From: Ligula intestinalis
Taxonomy: Eukaryota; Platyhelminthes; Cestoda; Diphyllobothriidea; Diphyllobothriidae
Reading direction: 5' to 3'
Length of the DNA stretch: 64,000 nt
NCBI GenBank assembly: GCA_036362985.1
Contig: JAYGXS010000010.1
Location: 5,235,360 to 5,299,359, forward strand
The notes under the pieces were generated by a model. The model was not told where the DNA came from and ran no database searches. It saw nothing but the letters and a program-made list of their open reading frames with translations. Shown piece by piece: positions 41,201 through 52,600 of this stretch. The translations under genes were made by a program, and so were the position numbers. Positions within the stretch are counted from its first letter, which is position 1, and each line of letters begins with the position of its first letter.

Positions 41201-44200
41201 ATTTTAGCATAAAAACAATGTAAGGCTCTTAAGATAAAGAAAATATTTACTTTAACGAGTGGATATGTATGCACACGCTTTTCTTCAATCTGTCCTCCCT
41301 CTTCATCTTCTCCAGTTTCCATTTAAAAGCGATTTCGAAAATGCGCTGACTCTTGTTCGTCACCATGAGGAAGTTCAAGGCCGATAACACAACTTTCCCT
41401 TCTGATACATCGCATGCTCGATTTAACATGAATTATCGTCTGTTACAATATTCGGAACCGTACAACTAAAGGAGAGCGCTATTTAAATACGTATACATAT
41501 GGATCAAGGCAGACATGTTTAATGCGGTAACATTCACAGAAGAAGTATTCTCGCACGCTGAAATCATGTTTTTATTCTTGTGAGCTTTCGAACTCTCATT
41601 AAGTGCACCGTTGGCGATTCCGTCATCGAAGGCCTTGATAAAACAACCTGCGTTCTGATGAGTGAATAATTTGACCATCGAAATCACCTATGTCGCAGTC
41701 ATCGGACACAACGTTTTATATTTGTCCATAAGCACCCAGCATAGCAGTTTACAGAAAATCAGTTAGAATTGCTGCAATAGTATGCCCCTTTGACAACGCT
41801 GATGTTGATTCTGTCGGTTTTGTTGCAGCTTTGTTGGTCATTCGTGCGAAAAAAGGAAAAAACGAGGAAAAGAAACTGTAAAATTGATAAGTTGCTCCTA
41901 CGCAGCCCCGATTATGTGGACAAATGTCTGTGTGCCAGTGGAAGTTTATTAAAAGTTTTAAAGTCAATATGTCGGACAGCGTTTCATGCAAAGTCTCATG
42001 ATCCTGAGGCATTGACGAACGAATTCGGACAACAATGTTAGCTGTTTACACAGGCTCTCGTTGCCAGTGAGGTAAGATACCACTATACTTTTTAGAATTT
42101 ATACTGGAAAGCCAATATCAGTTATCATGACACAGAAATACTTATGTCACGGAATAGGGAAAGCAATTAAACGGTCAATCAACCGAATCTATAAAGAGTT
42201 GAACGTTCGGTTTGTCCAAATATTTATGTTCAAGTTAATTTCACATGAAGCCGATTGACCTTGCGTGTTCTTAATAACATCTCACTCACCAACGAAGCAG
42301 TAAAAGGCCCAGGTTACAGCTAAGTTTGTTTTGATATCTGTTCTCAGGGAAGGCACTATCTGTATATTCCACATAGCCTGCTTCTTGGCAAGGCCACATA
42401 CGATAACAGATACACCTTTAAGAAAAGGAAATCCTGTTGGTTAGGCACCACGATGCGTTTACGTACGAATTCGACTGACCCATACATAATTTCCCTCAAG
42501 TTTATTGAGCACGCGCTAAGTGTACCTGTATTAGTCAGTCCGCAAGAAACGTTGCTTATCTACTGACGTGGATTAGAGCACATCTCAATTTTATTAAAAG
42601 AACATTACGGTGCCCCTGAGCCCTTAGGGAAAAGCGACTGAAACCGATTCCTTAGTTCATAAGTAGTTGCCATATAAGGATAATTTATGCTTGCATTATT
42701 ACGAACTCGTGGATTCTATCTGCGCGTATTTTCATACCGTTGCTGCCATACTAAATTTTCAAGATAGTTCCTTTCTGGAGATAACAAGCATAAATTCTAA
42801 AATGGTGCAATTTCTTTTGAAAATACCAATGCTATCAAACAAGCGTGTCAAATCAACTTTTAAAAGTACCCATAAGAGTCATCATTTTTGAACGACTATG
42901 GTATGTTCACCTATAAATCCTGTCAGATATGAGTTTTACCTGCCACTGAAGCTCTCAGATAACAGTTGAATGTTACGCTGATAGTCTGAGCGATCACCAG
43001 CGGGAATTGTGGCCTTATGTCGTCCGCATCATTGGGCCTTGATGGAGGCTCCCTTTTGGAAAAAATGAGTGGTAAGTACCCCTGCAACTTATGGGTTACA
43101 GTGGTGACTTCTATTTTCTTAGTAAAATGGGATATTATTCAGAAACCCGCCTTTGCTTCTTGGATTGCACAGGTGAATCTATGAAGATGTGCACAAAAGC
43201 GGTGAAAAATAGGTCATTAGATGGGTTGGCTTTTATTAGATTTATATGCTCACTGTTTTACTACACTGCCGCAAAGCTCCAGCTATGTAGACCGTGCGTT
43301 CCACGGTTCACGGACACTGTTCCTGGGCTTTTTGGGAAGACCTTATAGGAACTCAAAGATAGTTTTTTGGAATTGATTCTCTAGGGCAGTAGGCATAACT
43401 TGCAGTGTAGGGTTCAGTTCACTGATTGGAGTAGATTCACTGCTTCTCCCTGGAGCCGTATGCGTACTTGCGCATGTTGAACACGCGCACATATATGGCA
43501 TGAAGCATAAAAAGGAGAATTATGTATAAGTCATGGGGGTTGATAAACAGGAACTGTGCACAGGGTTACATAACGCACAGGATGGTCTGCAATGTTTACT
43601 GTTTGTACTGTTTCGCAACGGCTGCCTTGAGCAGGGTGCGTAAGGTCTTCACTAAGTCCCTCTTTCGGACGTGGTGCTATTTATTTCAAGTTCGAAACAC
43701 ATCTACAAAAGGAGACTCCTAGCTCGCAATACAGTATGTGGTCGAGTACACTGGAACGTGCGTCGCTCACAGTTCTTGTGAAGGTTAAAATAAGTTCGTT
43801 GGCAGCTAATGAAGAGGGGCTCTACGAGACTTTTGAAAGAGTTGCGGAGACTCCTTTGGGTCTGCGTCCGCAGAATGGGAACATGCACGTGCAATTGGTG
43901 ATAAATAGCAAAAGTCATATCACATACTGCCCCAATTGATTGGCTTTTAAGTTGTTCTCCAAGACATCAAACGTGTCCAGGGATAACATGGACGACAAAG
44001 TTGGCAACTGCTAGAACGGGCGTCATCCCAGTCCTTTTTGCCGGTTGCCACAGGGCTAGCTTGTTTCTCATAGGATTTAGTTAGCCACTTATTCTTTGGT
44101 ACATGGAAGCCACTTGGTTGGCCAGGTGGTGCTACGCAAAGGCAGTAAAATTATGCAGCAATACTTGGCCATGTGAAACTTCTGTGCTCAAACGTGGACT

Positions 44201-45639
44201 GCATAGGAGAAGCTGCGGTGGAGTTGACGGTGACAGTTGTTAAATTGAACAGGTGAACATTACCTGCGAGTGGGCCCAGGGGAAGCTCGGTCACCTTTTT
44301 TTGCAAAAAATGCCGTTTGAGTTACTAATTTGGGCTCAAATTCAGCCTCCCTATCACGCGGGATGTGCGCATTATCGGTGGATGTCAGAATGGTAGAACC
44401 TCTGCTGCGGCTAACGTCAACTTGGCGTAAGTACCTGTCCAAGGCTATTGGTTATAATGGAACTGAGAAGGTGGGGTGGTGGCTTTACCAGTTTCTCGTC
44501 AATTGCGTTAAACAAATGATCTCGGAAGCTTCTTCTTTGACTCAAAGAACTCTTATTAAATGGAAGCAGTCGTAACAGGGAAACCCTTATAATTTATGAA
44601 ACGGTTCTTTTACTTTTACTTCAATAGCAGTTACAGATAGCTCGGCCTAGAAGATATCCACTCTCGAGGGGGCAATAGGAGATTGGAAGAATTGGCTGTG
44701 AAGGTACCTGAAAAATAACTGAGTCATTCCGCAGCTACCACAATGAGCCCATCCAGTGAATCCAACCATTCAAACTGGGTTAAAATGCAATTTTGTCCAG
44801 TAAACATGATATATTACATTTTACTTTTCATGTTATATCTCTCACATATACAAATGGACGCTTATGCAATAACCACTGCCCTTAAAAGATGCTGTCAGCG
44901 ATAAACCCTCATAGCCTCTTCTGATGAACCGTCTGCGTTCTATGGTAGAGGTTTATTTCGCACAGTCAGGCGCTCTATTTTCCGATCAGATAAAACCAGA
45001 CCGGTACCTTGCTAACAGTTTGTACGCATTTAAAAGGGGTACCGGCTATTGCTAAGAGCCCTACAAATGATAGTCCTCAAACCTCAGAAGAGCAGAACTT
45101 AGGCAAAATTGTGCCTTACCTGTTTTGCAGTCCTAAAAATAAAAAAAACTAAGAAAATGTCACTTAGACTGATAAGACGACAAACGAAAGGCCAAATGTC
45201 TTCTGCCATCGCACTTGAATGACGCTAGTGCTACGCACTCAGCTTCCAGCTGCCTCGACCCACCTCAGACATCCGCAACGTCTCATCTTTTTATCAAAAT
45301 CCTGCAGATGGACGAAGATAGCAATCTTTGTATCGAGCAAATCTATTCAGACATATGATGCGATGCCCTCAGCTGATTATTTTGCCTTCAAACTGACCAC
45401 AGCTAAATCGACCTCAGTTAAAGGACATGATAATTTTTTCAGACCCAAAGTATTCTTACTATGAAATAGTAACACGTTTAATATATGGCTATTTTATTTT
45501 ATGTTTTGCTAGTATGGTTCCTTAGAAGTCAGGTTTTTTTCACTTAAAACAAACTCCTGATTTCGCAAATTATTGACTAAGCAAAAGAGCAAAACAAAGC
45601 CAAAAGTGACTGCAAAAGAAGGGGTTTGGGTTATGCTTT

Positions 45640-45710
45640 TTCCTGCCTTCCGGGGTTTTTGATGGCGCTGAAGATGTTCTTTACAAATAAAGCTTATTAT
45701 TATTATAATC
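45640..45710 (+). mobile_element. Possible LINE 3' tail
   Basis: AATAAAGCTTATTATTATTA, preceded by a GC-richer stretch, looks like a LINE 3' UTR with a triplet tail. No coding part is left. Confidence 0.35.
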
Positions 45711-47239
45711 AAAGGTCCAATCTATATCTTATAGCAGACGTATAAAGTTGCGTTTGTGATGTGGAATATCTTTCATGACTAGAGCAATATGTGGCCAATA
45801 TCTGGACACGTTTAAGACGAAGAATGACCCGTATCAACACTCCATCTGAAATTAACAGGAACCTCACATTATTACAGACCCTACTCACTATTGCTCAGTA
45901 GTATTATTAGTGAATATTCGTTTGCTTTAAATAATTTCCTCATGGCTATACTTAGGCGAATACCTTTGCGTAGTCTTCTCCGCTTCTATGCGAACAAAAA
46001 TAATCCCTTCTAACAAGGTATTTACCGCTCCTAGAGGCCAGAGTCCGTGTGGCCGTTTGTGCACTTTGTAGGGCTGACTATAATAAAAATAAAAAAGCAC
46101 GCACGATGAACTAGTATACCAGCGTTATTGGTATGATTTACGTTGCAGAAGTCTGTTATGAAAGGAACATGATCTAAGAGAAAGCATTGCAAGATAACGT
46201 ACGCTCGCCCAAATACTTATTGATATTCTGTGGTGTGAATACTTGAAACTGTGATTATGTGCAAGTGACCTCTGAATACTCGTCGTCATCTGTCAACTAG
46301 AACATCTAAATGTTTTACCCCTTTCTTCTTTACGTACAAACCTGAATATCTAATAGACTTGTCATTAACGGCAAATATGCTGACTAAACAAATATTGGAA
46401 CCTGGAATGATCTCACTTCATGACTTACAGTTTAAACCGAAAGTCGTTTGTCCAACATTGTATGCGAAGACAATTTGGTTTAAAAAACATCGGATGTGCT
46501 GGATAGATAATCAGCTCTTGCTTTAAGATGGGCACAAATCACAGAGTTAATTTTGACTGACGTGAAGACGCGGGATGGTATGTTTATTTGTCTCTCGGAG
46601 AGTGAGTTTATCAGCAGACTGATGCAAATCTTCAACTTCCCAGATTTTCTTGGTTATGATTTTGTTTACAACGCTGAGTTGCTTAATGCATTATGTCCTT
46701 ACCTACATAACTCCAAGTGCCAGGATCTCGCTATTATGCGTTTTCCCATGGGGCTTTACTGAAATCTCGCATTCGGTTGTTATGGTTTAACAGTAAACCA
46801 TTGGTGTCTATCTAGCCATGTGTAGAATGCATATTTCCTAGAATGAATTAGAAATTTATTTGGCATGCTACAAGTTGCATTTCTTATAGATGGAATAATC
46901 CAAACTAACAACTGTCACCTCTTTCTTAATGGGCCATTTGCTTATTTATGGACGGTGGGATGTCTACATTACTCGCCATGGACGCCATGGCTGCCGTCAA
47001 CATACACAGAAGCATCATGCCCCTATCATTCACATGCTTCCCCACCAGCGACAGTTTTTCTCCTGAAAATCACAAATGACATTCCATTTTGAATTATGAG
47101 CCAGCCTTAGGAGTTTTTTCACTGTCTGCTCTTCTTCCTAAGTTACACTGCTGGCTCGTGCAAACTGAGTGTGAGTGCATTACTTGAAACAAGCGAGTAG
47201 TCGTTTGAAATTGTGTCAATGACTTCTATGGAATGCTCG

Positions 47240-47335
47240 GATATGCCGATGCATTTCTGAAATCCTATGTACCAAGAGGGAGTTCAAAGGCGTTTGCCTA
47301 TATTTCCTTTAATAAACTTGACTTGACTTGACGAT
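47240..47335 (+). repeat. Possible LINE or SINE 3' tail with (CTTGA)n
   Basis: TTTAATAAACTTGACTTGAC ends a short unique stretch. Such pentamer tails are common at non-LTR 3' ends; no coding part is seen. Confidence 0.35.
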
Positions 47336-48589
47336 AAATAATGAGTCTATTTTATGTGCTTACCAAAACCTTCAAAATAAGATATATCTTAACAGCTTTT
47401 ACATAAATAACTAGCCTTTGAACATGTTTTTCTCACGCAGCCGTCTTTGTGTGTCATGGTTTCAGAACGTCCCAATAATGTGAACTCATTGCCAAGAAAA
47501 ATGAACATCTACTGCCAAAGTCGCAAATAAATATGCTCGAGGTTGATTTAGAAAATTCTAAAAAAAGTTAACTCTTGAAAAAAGCTCTACTTATAGATTT
47601 TGGCGTCTGATGTCTGCGTACTATAATTTTTTGATGATAAAGTCCAGGTCAGAATGTGAAATTTTGACCATCGGATTGATTTCCCTTATAACAAGATATA
47701 TCTGTTCCATTATAAATGAAAGTGCTACTTGTTTTTTGTAAAACGGAGCAGTGTTCGGCATAATTGGTTTCTTGTAGACTAAGTTCTACAATAACAAATA
47801 CAAGTAGAGTGGCAATAATATCAACGGCGATTTTTGAGAAAACTGTTTCACAATGTCCCGTGACAACTCTGTCAAATGTTTGTTATGTTAACTGTCTCTA
47901 ACTTTACATCGATTGCACAATTAATTTGGGTGCCATATAGCATTAAAATTCTCAAACGCATTCCTTGCCTGTAACGCCTAAAATTTAAAATATAAATTTA
48001 ATATGGAGTAAGGCAAAGAACTCCTTCAAAAGTTTATTACCCAAATTTATGGCACAAAACTTGGCAGATTTTAAAAAAATATAATTTTTCGAAATAATTT
48101 CGCTCTTTTTTTCCAAAAGTAATGCACTATCTCCTAATTACACTAACCTCAATTTCATGGAGGCAAAACAAAATTTTCCGCTTTGTGAACAGATATAATT
48201 ATAAAGTTCCTGCTCTCCATGAATGCTCTTTTATAGTGCAAACTGTACAGGCGAGAAGTTATTTTCCGCAGCATTTAATAGCATAGGAAATTTCTCGGAT
48301 ATCAACAAACGCTGGATTTCGCCCGTTTTCACCACTATTTTCTCCCAGTATTCTGATCTGAACGTAATTAAACTCTAATACATAACATCTTGTGACCAAA
48401 TTCAACCCAATTAACTAACTAAACAACCTCAAATGTGTGTTAAATACTCTAATCACCAACCTTGCATCAGATATGCAATCTACTGTACTATCAAAAAATG
48501 GCTACTTAAGTGGTAGGCTGTGCAGAATTTTATCTCGGTTATTTCCTGAAAAACGTAAGGTCAAATATTGGGTGCATTGCTAGCGACGT

Positions 48590-48802
48590 TTGTTAAAAAA
48601 ACAGCAGTTATTAAGACAGGAGAATAGGACTTCCCGTTGTTCTATCACTGAACACCTATTGGATACGGGTCATTTTGTTAACCCTAAAACATCCTTCCGA
48701 GTACTTTTTCGGGCACGAACAACTCGTATCTTACGCTACCTGGAGGCAGCATACATAAGGCGGTTTAACCTGACCTATGTAAACAACTGGAGCATGTGGT
48801 GA
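48590..48802 (+). mobile_element. Penelope-like element, GIY-YIG C-terminus
   Basis: SITEHLLDTGHFVNPKTSFR followed by RILRYLEAAYIRR is the C-terminal part of the Penelope GIY-YIG domain (E-H-x-L-x-x-G-H and a conserved Glu before A-x-x-I). The same segment recurs at 54522-54735 on the minus strand. The frame stops at 48800. A terminal-repeat segment with a hammerhead follows about 240 bp later. Confidence 0.8.
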
Positions 48803-48929
48803 ACCTAACCCTGCCGTGGTAGCACTGGCTCCTTGGTTACCCACCCCCTTACAACCTTTTTGCCTTAGATGTTTTGCCTTAGACAGTTTACTGCGTTTTT
48901 GCTGCCCAAAATGTTAGAATTCCTACTTC

Positions 48930-49110
48930 ATTGATTGCCTCTTGGCTAACACAAGTGACCTTGACGTTTTGGATCGATTTTTCTGCATGAATTCAATTCT
49001 GTAATTTATCATTCGTTATTCTGTTTATGCAGTGAGTGGAAGCGGCTGATGAGCGCACGCGAAATTTATGGTGCCATTAAATTCTGCTACAAACAGCAGA
49101 AGATTCAATT
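48930..49110 (+). repeat. Penelope terminal-repeat (pLTR-like) segment
   Basis: TCGATTTTTCTGCATGAATTC and the following bases match the inverted repeats at 54248-54437 and 54805-54992 (TCGATTTTCCTGTATGAATTC). It lies 3' of the GIY-YIG frame and contains a hammerhead. Confidence 0.65.
49041..49088 (+). ncRNA. Hammerhead ribozyme in Penelope terminal repeat
   Basis: Order: stem I 3' strand AGCGG; CTGATGA; stem II GC-GCAC-GC; GAAA; stem III from the last A of GAAA through TTTATGG, loop TG, CCATTAAAT with one bulged T; triplet ATT; stem I 5' strand CTGCT, pairing with AGCGG. All core bases are present and stem II is closed by G-C. Cleavage is predicted after 49083. Hammerheads are known in Penelope terminal repeats, so place and fold agree. 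Confidence 0.82.
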
Positions 49111-49125
49111 CACCGAATGACAAAT

Positions 49126-49131
49126 TTTATT
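49126..49131 (-). promoter_or_regulatory. Polyadenylation signal of the CAP gene
   Basis: AATAAA on the minus strand 28 bases after the TAA stop of the CAP gene. Confidence 0.5.
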
Positions 49132-49158
49132 GCCATAATAAAGACCATCCCACCATGT

Positions 49159-49660
49159 TTACCCTCTTCCAAATTCTACACGGCTATTGCCCCATTGGAC
49201 ACGTTCGTCTCGTCTAGTCCCATCCGTAAGACTTCGTCTCAGAGTTGGTTGCAGAGCACCTGTCATCCAATGCGGTGGCATATGGCTTGGGTTCTCATTT
49301 GGTTGTGGAGCCGCTGTCCTCCACTGTGTTATCGTATAGCTCGGTTTCACACCTTGTTGCCGAGCCACTATCCTCCACTCTGTTTTCGTATATCCCGGCC
49401 TCACACCTGGCTGCGAACCTCCTGTTATCGTAGGCCATGGCCTCACACCTGGTTGTGGACCTGATGTTATCCAACCTCGCATCGTATGGCTTGTCCTCAC
49501 ACCTGGTTGCGGAGCTGCTGTTATCGTAGGCCTTGGCCTCACACCTGGTTGCGGAACTGATGGTGTCCTCCCTGGTATTGTAGGCCATGTTATCACACCC
49601 GGTTGCGGATCTGGTGTTCCCTGACCTTGGGCATAGGGTCTTAAGCCGTTCACATTGCCT
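49159..49660 (-). CDS. CAP gene exon 4 (residues 164-330): end of CAP2 and repeat tail
   Basis: GNVNGLRPYAQGQGTPD ends the CAP fold, then degenerate repeats of 14 or 18 residues begin, most starting PQPGVRP and several continuing with W/R-P-T-I-T. Seven to eight units can be counted; the last ones drift (PQPNENPSH, LQPTLRRS). The tail is free of cysteine and rich in Pro, Gly, Arg, Thr and Trp, so likely disordered. Open for all 167 codons to TAA. Confidence 0.85.
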
Positions 49661-52600
49661 CTAAAGAAGTAAGTTATCATTTAAAAGTCATAATGTTAAT
49701 GGCATACACTGAACACTGCTAACCGCAGGCTGTTTTAGGACAAAGACAGCTTATCATAAACTGCATACTTCAATGAAGGAACCGAACTCTTGTGATAGGC
49801 ACGCAAACCTGTGAATAACTACAAACAAGAACTGTATCTGTGTTCAACTTAGTTCGTGCAGATTGCCAGTACAAACAAAACATCAAATTCGTGATATGGT
49901 GACAGGTCAATTAATCATGACTTACTGATAATATACTACGCTGGTTGTTTTGTATAAAAGATAGCGTTGCATGCAGTATCATATTTGGATTGGCGCTGCT
50001 GCGATTTAGTGCGGAAATAATGGGATATGGTATTTCCAGGCCAGGTTGAAGCTCAGCATTTTATTGAAACAAGGCGAATATCACAACATGATTTCTTATT
50101 GCCAGCATGGTTAACCATTCTCCTGGCCCTAGTTTGCTCTTGCATTATTCCACAGCAACCCATTCAGCTGTATGTCATGCAACCACATCTTGCTACAACT
50201 TCCTATTGACTGTAAACTTGATACGGTTTACTTTATATTAACAGGATCCTTAAAGCATTCCTCGCCAGTAACCCTTCCAATATACATGTATACAAATGCA
50301 TTAGTTGCTAGCTAGAACATAGGAAGATATACGCAGGAATATCTGGACAGCCAGCAAGGGTGTGAACACTCTACTGAATAGAGCATAGGTGCTTTGTGTA
50401 CGTCGCTGCAGGTGACGCTAAGGGGGTTCGATACGCTACACTAACAATGGTAACCGATAACCTCAGAGACTACTCACGGCTAGGAGACCGAACATTGGCC
50501 AACCCTTATCGAGGATTCTTAACGACAGTGTGGCCAAGAGGCGCGATCGTTCTGAGTTCCACGCCATAGCCAGGTCCGATTGTCACGCGTGTCAAGGCAT
50601 GGCCAAACGTGGCTTAAACTGGCAGGGAGTATATTGCCTTTCCAAAGCAAAATAAATAACTATTGGCAAGCTAGGGGGCCTGCGTAAGAACGCGAAATAA
50701 GAATATGTGTCGTTACTTAAGAGTACACTTCCACGAATCATATTATACCGTAATTGATTGATTACGTCTTCAATTCAGTATATCCGCATTTGAACACGGT
50801 GGCAAGTATGGGGAAAACACACCACAAAGAACATTGGAATGCCTTCTTTAATGCTTTGTTTGCATCCGGCGAAGTTGGATGATCTTATCCTTTTAACGAC
50901 CAACTTGGAGAAAGACTGGAATGTATGGAACAGCAACCGCCAAGACTTCGGATTATACGCCTCGAAACCAACACAAGCAAAACACTGACAATGTGCCTTG
51001 TGCTTCATATGGTTGGCATTGGAAAATCCTGGCATTTATGTTTATTCACCGAGGCAGTGCAAGCATTATCAGCCAAAGCACTTTAAGTCACTGCGAGCCT
51101 CAACATAAGCAGATACAGCCAACATTCAGTTTATGCCGTTAGGACCCAGCTTAACTCAAACTGCATGCCACCCTTATGAGGCGTCTCCACGTGAGACCGC
51201 CGGTCCACCCACACTGCGTACATATGGGGTCGTGCACAGCACGGCCGGCGCATGAATCCAACGCAAGCCAGACAACCGGTCCGTCCACACACAAAGTGCA
51301 TTGTGTGACGCATTTGCGCCCCGCTCCAGCTAAGCGGTAGACATACACGCCAACTCTCATGACTGACCCAGCCAGCGAAGTCATGTCTTTCTTGTGACTA
51401 CCATTAAATTGGTCCAACCTTGTACCTTCGCGTTCACTTGCCTTAAATTAGGCCGTACTTGGTTTCTCTTAGACTTCTACTTTAGTTCACTTCTTGGCAT
51501 GTTCTTCATTTGGGAACTCACACAAAGTGTTGCGTAGACGGCGATAAGACAGTATTTGGCTTAAAACAAATTAGCGACGCAGTTTCCGAACTCACTGTGG
51601 CCAACGTTACGACAAACGGCGCGATGCTCATGACAACGTTTACCCCCCCCCCCCCCCCACCCTTCCCCCCCCCCCCCCCCCCCCACCTCAGGAGCACGAG
51701 CAGCTGAAGCTCCGTGGATGCCACGCCATCGTGCCGCCTTGTCATGGCATGGCCGGACGTAGCTGGTGCTGCCAAGGTTTATATTGTCTTTCCAAAGCAA
51801 ACGAAACACATATTGACAAGGCTGGGGGCGTCTGCGTGAAAGAAAGAAAATTGCATGCCGTCCCTGCCACCCCCACGTTCCCATCAACACACTCACCATG
51901 CGAAAACTCCTGCAACTCATTTCCTATTAGGAACCCCTTTAACCAGCCTATCCACGCAAAATCAAATTCAGCTACACAGAAAGGTGAAATCGGTCCCACA
52001 TTGTGGGCGTAGTTACACATAGGCTTGGTTGTCATTTGCATATGGCTGCATGGCTTGCCTACCTACATGAGTGATTTCCGTGCCGCCCGAACTCACGCCA
52101 TCCGAAACCTTGCACACCGACCGTAGGAACATCCCTTTCTCCTCTTTTCAGTTCACCGGACACAACGTCCTCAATATCCTGCGCTAGAATACGTGATATT
52201 AGGAAAGACCACGATGACTATTCACCTCCGTACCCCAGGGACCATTTATGACGAACATTTTGAAGTCCTGCAACTGTATAGGCCTGATGACGAATTGCTG
52301 AGAACATGTGTTTGCCAAGATGACTTCTCAATCGTAAAATGGGAATATTTGCACCATTGCCCAGACATTGACAAAACAATGCAAGAATCAGCAACAGAAA
52401 CGCAGATTGCCCAGGCACATGCAATCACTGCGTGGTCCAACAGGCATGTGCTGCCATGTGAAATCCCAGTGCGGTCTAACAACACATTACCACACACTGC
52501 ATCACTCGCATGTTGACCACATTATGAAGCTCCCCCACCCACACCCCCCACTACAACAACACACACGTAGCATATATCATCTGAGCAAAATGCGTGGGTT

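Larger units (their letters stand above)
38260..48589. other. 10-kb stretch without a supported gene
   Basis: AT-rich, with many short open frames and no convincing family match. Noted but not called: a minus frame at 38764-39000 and another at 38578-38760 (RRPITNAEYCSEALECRVCK); a minus frame at 40334-40600 that starts like a signal peptide (MLKILPILLGLVIFFNEPCL); and a minus frame at 41466-41687. Part of this may be the 5' intron of the dynein light chain gene. Confidence 0.5.

Noticed and set aside
41466..41687. Minus-strand frame with HQNAGCFIKAFDDGIANGAL as a retroelement protein
   Set aside because: It looks vaguely like transposon-derived sequence, but I could not tie it to a named domain or to another copy in the window.
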